DNA of 64,000 nucleotides from Oscillospiraceae bacterium. GTDB lineage: Bacteria > Bacillota > Clostridia > Oscillospirales > Ruminococcaceae. Below, piece by piece: positions 42,698 through 49,704 of the stretch. Both the position numbers and the translations under genes were made by a program. Each line of letters opens with the position of its first letter. Within the stretch, counting starts at the first letter, position 1. The notes under the pieces are model-generated. The model was given only the letters and a program-made list of their open reading frames with translations. It was not told where the DNA came from and did no database searches. The stretch lies in assembly GCA_029006135.1 (NCBI GenBank), contig JAQXGE010000045.1:62001-126000 (forward strand). The letters run 5' to 3'.

Positions 42698-43030
42698 GTG
42701 GGAGTTACGCTTGGAATGCTTTTGGCTGCTTCCGCCTTTTTGATTGCACCGGTATGGCAGTTCGGCTACGCTCCCGTACCTTATGAACAGCCTGCTGCAT
42801 CTGAATTCATTGAGGATCAGCCCCAGTGCGTGAATATTAACACTGCCGGGGAAGAGGAACTTCAGCGCCTATCCGGCGTAGGCCCTGCAAAGGCAGCTGC
42901 TATTCTTGCTTTTCGGGAAGAACACGGTCCATTCCAGTCAGTCAATGAGCTGACAGGGGTGCCGGGAATCTCCGCCCGCATGGTAGAAGAATGGCTTGAA
43001 GAGGGAATGGCCTGCGCTGAAGTCCCTTGA
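42698..43030 (+). CDS. ComEA-like helix-hairpin-helix protein (start uncertain)
   Basis: About 110 residues. A single N-terminal membrane helix (LGMLLAASAFLIAPVW) is followed by a short linker and a helix-hairpin-helix DNA-binding domain: CVNINTAGEEELQRLSGVGPAKAAAILAFREEHGPF and VNELTGVPGISARMVEEW. That is the ComEA layout, in which an anchored HhH domain binds incoming DNA during competence; a general DNA-binding role is also possible. The start is not certain. GTG at 42698 is the first standard start codon, but the hydrophobic run continues upstream (FRLLISV), and a ggggag site sits at 42654-42659, so a non-standard start near 42662 should be considered. Confidence 0.8.
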   Translation: MGVTLGMLLAASAFLIAPVWQFGYAPVPYEQPAASEFIEDQPQCVNINTAGEEELQRLSGVGPAKAAAILAFREEHGPFQSVNELTGVPGISARMVEEWLEEGMACAEVP

Positions 43031-43052
43031 ATTTTGTGAGGAGGAACCTGTT

Positions 43053-45299
43053 TTGGAAAAATCATCGGACAGCATTTTCATCAACCGTGAACTCAGCTGG
43101 CTGGATTTTGACAGCCGCGTGCTGGCTCTTGCCAAGGAAAAAAGCGTCCCGTTGGCAGAAAGAATCAAATTTGCGGCAATCTTTGCCAGCAATATGGACG
43201 AATTCTTTATGGTTCGTGTCGGGTCCCTCTACGACCAGACCTTACTGAAAAACAATAAACTCGATATCGTTACACATATGACGGCCTCCGAACAGATTGC
43301 CGCCATTACGCCTCGTGTGGCAGAACTCCAGGCAAAGTGCGACAAATACTACCAGCATCTTCTCAACGCTCTGGAAGCAAACGGATACCGGAAAGTCAAT
43401 TTTTCTCATTTGACAAAGCAGCAGGAACACTACTGGAAAGCCTATTTCCAGCAGGAGATTTTCCCCATTCTTAGCCCGCAAATTGTGGATCAGCGTCATC
43501 CGTTCCCGTTTCTGCGGAACAAGGAAATCTACTTCGCCGCCATGCTCAACAGTAAGACGGACGGCGTATATTACGGTATTATCCCTATCAGCAGTCAGTT
43601 TGAGCGGGTCCTTTTTATCAAGAATCCGGATGGTACCACAAGTTTTGCCTTTGTGGAGGAACTAATCGCTCACTTTGCAGGTAATATTTTCAATAAAAGC
43701 ACCGTGCAGAAATCCTGCCTGTTCCGGGTGACCCGCAATGCGGACATCACGGTAGATGAAGGCATGATGGATCATGACATCGACTTCCGTGATGTCATGA
43801 GCGAACTGCTCAAAAAGCGCCGCAAACTTGCGGCTGTTCGGCTTCAGTTCTGGCCGGATGCCCCGCAGGAAATCGTGAAATTCCTTCGTGAAAAACTGGT
43901 TGTTCCCGCCGATAGATGCTATGCACAGACATCGCCTCTCGACCCCGGCGGGCTATTCCGCCTTGCTTCCCGTGTTGCTTCAGACGGCAATCCTGCTATG
44001 AGTTATCCTCCTGCCCGCCCCATTCAGGCGCCTGCCGGATATGACCTTTACACCGAAGCGCATAAGCATGATGTATTATTGGCTTATCCATACCAGAGTA
44101 TCCGGCCCTTTATTCGTATGCTGATGAAAGCTGGCTCCGACCCCGATGTTGTGAGCATCAAGATGACGCTTTACCGCATGGCTACCGATTCTCAAATCGT
44201 TCAGGCACTTGTCAATGCAGCAGAGAACGGCAAAGAAGTTGTTGCCATGGTGGAACTTCGTGCAAGATTTGATGAGCAGAACAATATCGACTGGTCAAAG
44301 CAGCTCGAGGAAGCGGGATGCACCGTATTTTATGGATTTGACGATTACAAGGTTCATTCCAAGCTGACGCTTATTACGAGCAAAGTCAACGGTAAATATC
44401 GCTACCTGACTCAAATTGGCACTGGAAACTATAACGAAAAAACGAGCGAGCTGTATACCGATCTTTCTTTTATCACAACGCGTCAGGAGATTGGTGAGGA
44501 GGCCAGTGCGGTCTTTAACAATATGGCACTTCAGCGCCTGACCAGTGAAGCGGATACAATGCTGGTTGCGCCGCTCCGTTTTAAGAGCGTCTTGCTCGAT
44601 CAAATGGACCGACAGATTGATTTGGCGCGCCGCGGTCAGCCGGCCTCGATGATTCTCAAAAACAATTCCATCAACGACCCCGAAATCATCAACAAAATCA
44701 GTGAAGCAAGCTGCGCCGGAGTTCGGGTAGACATGATTGTGCGCGGCATCTGCTGCATCAAGGCTGGGGTGCCCGGAAAGACAGAAAATGTTCATATCCG
44801 CAGCCTTGTGGGACGGTATTTGGAACACTCCCGCATCTACTGCTTTGGCTCCGGCGAAGACATGACAATTTACATTGCCTCAGGCGACTTTCTGACGCGC
44901 AATACGGAACGCCGTGTAGAAGTCGGCGTCCGGGTGGATGACCGCGAGATTGCCCAAAAGCTGCGCGGAATCCTGGATCTTCAGCTTCGTGATACCGTCA
45001 ACGCCCGGGAGATGCAGCCGGATGGCAGTTATACCCGTGTCAAACCCAAAGATGGGGAGCCGCCTGTGGACAGCCAGATGGCTATGTACGGATATTTCCA
45101 GCACGCATTCGATCTTCCCACGGTGCCGCCGCGAACGGCTTCGCGTCCCGCCCAGCTTAAATCCTCGGCGCCTGCTGCTGAACCCAAAGTTTCCCGCCCG
45201 TCTTCCGCGCAGGTTCGCCATTCCGGGCAGCAGGCAGTGGAAGGCAATGTCCGCTTCCGCGGTTTGCTGGATTCTCTGTTTGGCAGGGGAAAAAAGTAA
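43053..45299 (+). CDS. ppk1: Polyphosphate kinase PPK1
   Basis: Synthesises inorganic polyphosphate from ATP, reversibly. 748 residues from the TTG at 43053, which follows gaggagg at nine bases; ATG codons upstream lie in the preceding gene. Domains: N domain (1-105) with INRELSWLDFDSRVLALA, head domain (about 105-300), then C1 and C2 phospholipase-D-like domains with the autophosphorylated histidine in GFDDYKVHSKLTLI and the second histidine in YLEHSRIYCFGSG. About 60 extra residues at the end are Pro/Ser/Ala-rich (VPPRTASRPAQLKSSAPAAE) and have no counterpart in most PPK1 proteins. No exopolyphosphatase gene is adjacent. Confidence 0.95.
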   Translation: MEKSSDSIFINRELSWLDFDSRVLALAKEKSVPLAERIKFAAIFASNMDEFFMVRVGSLYDQTLLKNNKLDIVTHMTASEQIAAITPRVAELQAKCDKYYQHLLNALEANGYRKVNFSHLTKQQEHYWKAYFQQEIFPILSPQIVDQRHPFPFLRNKEIYFAAMLNSKTDGVYYGIIPISSQFERVLFIKNPDGTTSFAFVEELIAHFAGNIFNKSTVQKSCLFRVTRNADITVDEGMMDHDIDFRDVMSELLKKRRKLAAVRLQFWPDAPQEIVKFLREKLVVPADRCYAQTSPLDPGGLFRLASRVASDGNPAMSYPPARPIQAPAGYDLYTEAHKHDVLLAYPYQSIRPFIRMLMKAGSDPDVVSIKMTLYRMATDSQIVQALVNAAENGKEVVAMVELRARFDEQNNIDWSKQLEEAGCTVFYGFDDYKVHSKLTLITSKVNGKYRYLTQIGTGNYNEKTSELYTDLSFITTRQEIGEEASAVFNNMALQRLTSEADTMLVAPLRFKSVLLDQMDRQIDLARRGQPASMILKNNSINDPEIINKISEASCAGVRVDMIVRGICCIKAGVPGKTENVHIRSLVGRYLEHSRIYCFGSGEDMTIYIASGDFLTRNTERRVEVGVRVDDREIAQKLRGILDLQLRDTVNAREMQPDGSYTRVKPKDGEPPVDSQMAMYGYFQHAFDLPTVPPRTASRPAQLKSSAPAAEPKVSRPSSAQVRHSGQQAVEGNVRFRGLLDSLFGRGKK

Positions 45300-45358
45300 G
45301 GCAAAATTCTTGTATTGGATTTTGAATATTTTGGCTATTTGATAAGGAGAACAAAACA

Positions 45359-45739
45359 ATGAAAAGCTGCGTAGTCACGGCCTCTTTTGGCTGCTCGCCC
45401 AACAAAATCTGGCTTTATCTGACAAATCCCACATTGAATCACTGGAACCCCAACATTGCAGACGCAGATGTAGACCTTGACGAAATGAAAATGTCCATCA
45501 AAAAAACAAACGGTTCTGTCATCAATGTTACATTCAACGAATTGGAGAAGGCCCGGAAGATGAGCTGCAATTTCAGCTGTGGCCGTATGAAAGGTACCTT
45601 TACCGCCATTTTGTTCGGCAGCGGCGATACATCCAGCGTAGAATGCACGATGGATGTTTCGGGTATGGGACTGTTCGCCAAACCCGGCAAACAACTGAAT
45701 GAGTTTTTTGCTACTTTACGCAAGGCTATCGGGGAATAA
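45359..45739 (+). CDS. SRPBCC-like small protein
   Basis: A 126-residue protein with the look of an SRPBCC/START-like ligand-binding fold: VVTASFGCSPNKIWLYLTNPTLNHWNPNI at the start, where a strand leads into a helix and a loop, then alternating strands and a long C-terminal helix (KPGKQLNEFFATLRKAIGE). I cannot assign a ligand. The ATG follows aaggag at a good distance. It stands 59 bases after ppk1 and is followed by a perfect hairpin, so it may be the last gene of the ppk1 unit. Confidence 0.65.
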   Translation: MKSCVVTASFGCSPNKIWLYLTNPTLNHWNPNIADADVDLDEMKMSIKKTNGSVINVTFNELEKARKMSCNFSCGRMKGTFTAILFGSGDTSSVECTMDVSGMGLFAKPGKQLNEFFATLRKAIGE

Positions 45740-45747
45740 ACTGTTAT

Positions 45748-45790
45748 ATGAAAGAAGGACGCTTCCGGTATGAAAGCGTCCTTCTTTCAT
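45748..45790. terminator. Perfect 17-base hairpin after the SRPBCC gene
   Basis: Arms ATGAAAGAAGGACGCTT (45748-45764) and its complement (45774-45790) with a nine-base loop, eight bases after the stop. No T-run follows on the plus strand. It contains an in-frame ATG of the next gene at 45770, which I reject as a start. Confidence 0.7.
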
Positions 45791-45850
45791 ATTCCGCTGC
45801 GCAGCCGCATATCTATTCTCAGAAAAGTCGGAGAGGAGGCGGTCGCGGTT

Positions 45851-46657
45851 ATGTGGGAAGACGGAACCTCAAAAGAGACATCACAAAATGCCCCGCCGAC
45901 CGCAAAACCTCCAATCCCAAAAAGCGGCGAGGATTACGCACTTTGGGCGCAAATCATTTTATGTACGCTTGTTTTTGCCGCGGTACTCTGTGCACGCAAA
46001 CTGGGACTTCCAATTTATGCTGAACTGCGTATCGCATACTCCTTTGCTCTCAGTCAACCCGGGCCAGAAATACCCGGCTGGGATGGGGAGCGGGAATTCG
46101 TAAAATTTACGCAGGAAACTTTTGCGGCTCTGCGCAGCGGAATCAAGCAGTGCGTCGGAGATTTTTCCTCCACGCCGGAAACGGCACGCCGGACTGTGCA
46201 TAATCGTCCCTCGGGCGGTCCGGTCAGCAGTGAAGAAAGCTATCTTCCATCTTTTCCCTTACATTTTCCCTTGCCGGAACGCACGCAGCTTTTAACTTCT
46301 GGTTACGGTTTGCGCACTGATCCGGTAGGCGGACTCGAGCAGGATTTTCACACGGGTGTTGATCTCCCTGCCCAGGAAGGCACGCCCGTCCTTGCCGCAG
46401 CAGACGGCGTAGTACGTTTTGCCAAGGAGCATGCTAGCTATGGAAACTATATCCGTCTGCTTCACGAAGGCGGGGATGAAACAATCTATGCCCATATGCA
46501 ATATTTGTTTGTTCGTTCCGGCCAGCGGGTAAGCGCCGGGCAGGTGCTTGGAACCTCCGGCCAGACCGGCAATGTGACAGGACCGCATCTTCATTTTGAA
46601 CTTTTGCATGAGGGAGTACGTTATGATCCGGCCGAAGCATTGGAGAACGCGAATTGA
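45851..46657 (+). CDS. M23 peptidase, SpoIVFA/SpoIIQ-like
   Basis: A 268-residue membrane-anchored protein: a cytosolic N-terminal part, one membrane helix (about 30-50, LWAQIILCTLVFAAVLCA), and an external LytM/M23 domain at the C-terminus. Seen: the zinc motif HTGVDLPAQ (HxxxD) and the catalytic HLHFEL (HxH), with SGYGLRTDP and QTGNVTGP, so the peptidase site looks complete. It overlaps a membrane metalloprotease, the order of spoIVFA-spoIVFB in Bacillus, where SpoIVFA is a degenerate M23 protein that holds SpoIVFB. I chose the ATG at 45851 after ggagaggagg; starts further up lie in the hairpin before it. Confidence 0.75.
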   Translation: MWEDGTSKETSQNAPPTAKPPIPKSGEDYALWAQIILCTLVFAAVLCARKLGLPIYAELRIAYSFALSQPGPEIPGWDGEREFVKFTQETFAALRSGIKQCVGDFSSTPETARRTVHNRPSGGPVSSEESYLPSFPLHFPLPERTQLLTSGYGLRTDPVGGLEQDFHTGVDLPAQEGTPVLAAADGVVRFAKEHASYGNYIRLLHEGGDETIYAHMQYLFVRSGQRVSAGQVLGTSGQTGNVTGPHLHFELLHEGVRYDPAEALENAN

Positions 46658-47132
46658 AATCCATGCGCAAAGTCTCCCTCTTTTGCTTTTTCTGTGTGCC
46701 CTTGCGCTCCGCCGGGATCACACCGGTGTGATGCGCATGGGCATTCTCTGTGCTGTGCTTCACGAGTGCGGTCACCTGGCAGTTTGGTATATCCTGATGC
46801 AGCGTCCGGCAAAGATTGTCATATCACCGATTGGAATCCGCCTTTCTATGCGTGATGTGTTTCTGTCTTCCGCTCAGGAACTTCTTCTCGCTGCGGCAGG
46901 GCCGCTTGTCAACCTGATTTTAAGTGCTGCAGCAATTCTCTGGATGGAGTATCCGGGCGGGTATTCTGGGCGGGTATGGAACTTTGCCGCTGTCAACTTG
47001 CTTTTAGGAGCTTTCAATCTTTTGCCCCTGCCCGGGTTGGATGGCGCACATATTGTCAGAATTCTGCTTTGGGAAGCGGCTGACGCAAAGCAGAATTTGA
47101 TCTTAAAAAAGAATTCATTAAAACGATGCTAA
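46623..47132 (+). CDS. M50 site-2 membrane metalloprotease, SpoIVFB-like
   Basis: A 169-residue membrane protease. Seen: the zinc motif HECGH (in AVLHECGHLAVW, about residue 44) and the third ligand motif NLLPLPGLDGAHI (about residue 135), the S2P hallmarks, on a hydrophobic background of about four helices. SpoIVFB of Bacillus, which cuts pro-sigma-K, is much longer (288 residues, with a CBS domain); this form lacks any CBS domain. The ATG at 46623 follows gagggag, inside the 3' end of the M23 gene (34-base overlap), so both are coupled. Substrate assignment to pro-sigma-K is inference. Confidence 0.8.
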   Translation: MIRPKHWRTRIEIHAQSLPLLLFLCALALRRDHTGVMRMGILCAVLHECGHLAVWYILMQRPAKIVISPIGIRLSMRDVFLSSAQELLLAAAGPLVNLILSAAAILWMEYPGGYSGRVWNFAAVNLLLGAFNLLPLPGLDGAHIVRILLWEAADAKQNLILKKNSLKRC

Positions 47133-47236
47133 GTGGTTGGAAGGGCCGCATTAAACACTAAGGTCTACTCTTAGATATTGCATGTATCTTTTGCGAGTTC
47201 TCCGCTTGTTTTTTTCAAGAAAATTGCATATGCCAC

Positions 47237-47265
47237 TTGTCAAATTAAGACAAAAAGGGTATCAT
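47237..47265 (+). promoter_or_regulatory. Promoter of the polar amino acid ABC operon
   Basis: TTGTCA (47237-47242), 17 bases, TATCAT (47260-47265), about 65 bases before the ATG. No recognised riboswitch lies in the leader; the 47133-47236 stretch is otherwise featureless. Confidence 0.75.
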
Positions 47266-47335
47266 GTATAAATAGTCATTCGTTTACAGCGCTAAAGTGT
47301 ATGCGGGGGCTAAGGAATCTAAGGAGGGAATATAA

Positions 47336-48166
47336 ATGAAAAAATTTGCATCGATTTTTGCGGCTGTTGTTTTCTCGATGGCTCTTATGATTAGCTTGTC
47401 TGCCTGCGGCTCTTCCGCTGACAGCACGGCATCCGCTTCGGCTGAGTCTGCAGCTTCCGAAGACAGCGACCTTGCGTACATTCAGGGCAATGGCAAAATG
47501 GTCATTGGCTATACCGTGTATGAGCCGATGAACTACACGGACGAAAATGGAGTTTTTACAGGGTTTGATACGGAGCTTGCTACTGCCGTATGTGAAAAAC
47601 TGGGTGTGGAGCCGGAGTTCGTTGAAATCAACTGGGATACGAAGGAGACCGAACTGGCGGCCAAGAGCATTGACTGCATTTGGAATGGTTTGACACTTAC
47701 CGCTGAGCGTGAAGCAAACATGGCCTGCACCAATGCCTATGTAAAAAATGCACAGGTTGTTGTTATGAAAGCGGATTCTGCATACTCTTCCACTGCGGAT
47801 TTGGTAGGGAAGACCGTAGTTGCTGAGGCAGGTTCCGCCGGTGAAACTACAATCCTTGAAGATGAAAATCTTGCTCAGGCTGATTTCATCTCCAAGACGG
47901 TTCAGACAGACTGCCTGATGGAAGTTGCTGCCGGCACTGCGGACGCGGCAATCCTGGATCTTACCCTTGCCAGCGCAATGATTGGCGAAGGAACCGATTA
48001 TGCCTCACTCGCTATCAAGGATGAGCTGAACGTTGAAGAATACGGTGTCGCTTTCCGCAAAGGCAGCGATGCAGCCGAAGCTACGAACAAGGCGTTTGAG
48101 GAGCTGAAGGCAGACGGTACCATGGAGCTGCTGGCTGAAAAGTATGCTCTGACCTTGGCAGACTGA
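47336..48166 (+). CDS. Polar amino acid ABC transporter, substrate-binding lipoprotein
   Basis: A 276-residue solute-binding lipoprotein of the SBP_bac_3 family. Seen: signal peptide with lipobox SLSACGSS (Cys at about 23), Ser/Ala linker, then the family opening GKMVIGYTVYEPMNYTDENGVFTGFDTELATAV and KLGVEPEFVEINWDTKETELAAKSIDCIWNGLT. VVAEAGSAGETTI and VAFRKGSDA are the second-lobe motifs. The ligand is probably a polar amino acid or cystine, not decidable here. A taaggaggg site precedes the ATG. The stop overlaps the permease ATG. Confidence 0.93.
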   Translation: MKKFASIFAAVVFSMALMISLSACGSSADSTASASAESAASEDSDLAYIQGNGKMVIGYTVYEPMNYTDENGVFTGFDTELATAVCEKLGVEPEFVEINWDTKETELAAKSIDCIWNGLTLTAEREANMACTNAYVKNAQVVVMKADSAYSSTADLVGKTVVAEAGSAGETTILEDENLAQADFISKTVQTDCLMEVAAGTADAAILDLTLASAMIGEGTDYASLAIKDELNVEEYGVAFRKGSDAAEATNKAFEELKADGTMELLAEKYALTLAD

Positions 48167-48825
48167 TGGGCGAGGCGGCTGTAATCTGGGGACGCCTGAC
48201 GAGTGCGTTCCTGCTGAACTGTGAATTGTTCGGACTGACATTGCTCTTTGCTCTGCCGCTCGGCTTAGTAGTTGCATTTGGCTCAATGAGCCGATTTGCG
48301 CCGCTTCGCGGTGTGGTTAAGACTTTTGTGTGGGTCATTCGCGGCACACCGCTGATGCTTCAAATTATTGTCATTTTCTTGGGGCCTGGCTTGCTTGGGT
48401 TCAAGACTCCGTGGCCTTCCAACAGCAGCGGCCGTATGATGGCGGCTGTGGTGGCTTTTGTCATCAATTACGCCTGCTATTTCTCTGAGATTTACCGTGG
48501 CGGAATTGAGGCAATCCCGAAAGGCCAAACCGAGGCCGGACAGGTGCTTGGCATGACAAAGACGCAAATCTTTTTTAAGGTTACGCTTCTTCAGGTCATC
48601 AAGCGGATTCTGCCTCCCATGGGAAATGAGATTATCACACTGGTAAAAGATACTTCTCTCGCCAACGTAATTTCCAACAAAGAAATTATTATGATGGCAA
48701 AAGAATATAGCGCCAAGGGCTTAATTTGGCCGCTGTTCTCTACGGCAATTTTCTTCCTTATTTTTGTTGGCGCACTGACGCTTCTTTTCGGCTGGGCTGA
48801 AAAGAAGATGGATTATTTCCGGTAA
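48166..48825 (+). CDS. Polar amino acid ABC transporter permease
   Basis: A 219-residue permease of the HisMQ/GlnP type with about five helices. Seen: VWVIRGTPLMLQIIVIFLG (the typical RGTP motif near residue 60) and the coupling-loop EAA motif in GIEAIPKGQTEAGQVLGMTKTQ near residue 113. A single permease presumably forms a homodimer. The ATG overlaps the binding-protein stop (TGATGG region) and has no strong site of its own, so translation is coupled. Confidence 0.94.
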   Translation: MGEAAVIWGRLTSAFLLNCELFGLTLLFALPLGLVVAFGSMSRFAPLRGVVKTFVWVIRGTPLMLQIIVIFLGPGLLGFKTPWPSNSSGRMMAAVVAFVINYACYFSEIYRGGIEAIPKGQTEAGQVLGMTKTQIFFKVTLLQVIKRILPPMGNEIITLVKDTSLANVISNKEIIMMAKEYSAKGLIWPLFSTAIFFLIFVGALTLLFGWAEKKMDYFR

Positions 48826-48840
48826 GGGGGGCAAACGATT

Positions 48841-49623
48841 ATGGCATTGTTGGAAGCCTCCGGCATTGGAAAAAATTTTGGCAATACCCATGTACTTAAG
48901 GATATTTCGCTGACTCTTGAAAAAGGAGAAGCACTGGCTATTATTGGCTCCTCGGGCTCCGGCAAGACAACGCTTTTGCGCTGTCTGAATTTTCTCGAAA
49001 CGCCGGATACTGGCGTGATTCGGGTTGGCGGAGAAACCCTGTGGGATGCCTCGGACCCTGCAACGCAAAAAGAGAGTGAAGTCCGCCGCAAGCGCCTGCA
49101 CTTCGGGCTTGTGTTCCAGAACTTCAATCTCTTTCCGCAGTATACGGCGCTCGGCAACGTGATGCTGGCAGGGGAACTTCTTGCCAAGGAACGCCCGGAC
49201 TATAAGGCAAACCGCAAAGCGATTCATGCACAGCTTGAACAGCAGGCTCGTGAACTGCTGGCACAGATGGGACTGTCGGACAGAGCCAACCATTACCCGC
49301 ATCAGCTGTCCGGCGGTCAGCAGCAGCGTGTTGCTATTGCGCGCGCATTGGCGCTTGAGCCTGATATTCTGTGTTTTGATGAGCCTACGAGTGCGCTTGA
49401 CCCGGAACTTACAGGTGAAGTCTTGCGCGTTCTTCGCGATTTGGCTGCGCACAAGACAACTATGATTATTGTCACCCATGAGATGACGTTTGCCCGGGAT
49501 GTGGCAGATCGCATCATGTTCATGGACGGCGGTGTGGTGGTTGAGGAAGGCCCTGCAAAAGAACTGATTGATCATCCCAAAGAAGAACGTACAAAGCAGT
49601 TCCTTTCCCATTACAGTGCTTAA
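48841..49623 (+). CDS. Polar amino acid ABC transporter ATPase
   Basis: A 260-residue ATP-binding subunit. Seen: Walker A GSSGSGKTTLLR (about 36-47), Q-loop LVFQNFNLFPQYTALGNVM, signature HQLSGGQQQRVAIARALA, Walker B ILCFDEPTSALDPELTGEV and IIVTHEMTFARDVADR. It belongs to the GlnQ/HisP group. The insertion DPATQKESEVRRKR before the Q-loop is a family feature. Start follows aaggggggcaaacg. Third and last gene of the operon. Confidence 0.95.
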   Translation: MALLEASGIGKNFGNTHVLKDISLTLEKGEALAIIGSSGSGKTTLLRCLNFLETPDTGVIRVGGETLWDASDPATQKESEVRRKRLHFGLVFQNFNLFPQYTALGNVMLAGELLAKERPDYKANRKAIHAQLEQQARELLAQMGLSDRANHYPHQLSGGQQQRVAIARALALEPDILCFDEPTSALDPELTGEVLRVLRDLAAHKTTMIIVTHEMTFARDVADRIMFMDGGVVVEEGPAKELIDHPKEERTKQFLSHYSA

Positions 49624-49650
49624 TCTTCGAAGTATAAAATTCTTGCGCAA

Positions 49651-49683
49651 AAAGGCGAGCCATTTTTACGGCTCGCCTTTCGT
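49651..49683. terminator. Bidirectional terminator between ABC operon and nadE
   Basis: Arms AAAGGCGAGCC (49651-49661) and GGCTCGCCTTT (49670-49680) with an eight-base loop. It ends the ABC operon on plus and is also read after nadE on minus, where a TTTTTG run follows. Confidence 0.85.
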
Positions 49684-49704
49684 GCGTTTTAAGGGCTTTT
49701 CTAT

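Noticed and set aside
47090..47160. Possible frameshift at the end of the M50 gene
   Set aside because: An A-run near 47103 opens another frame for about 15 codons, but both conserved protease motifs are already complete and the alternative tail shows no family match.
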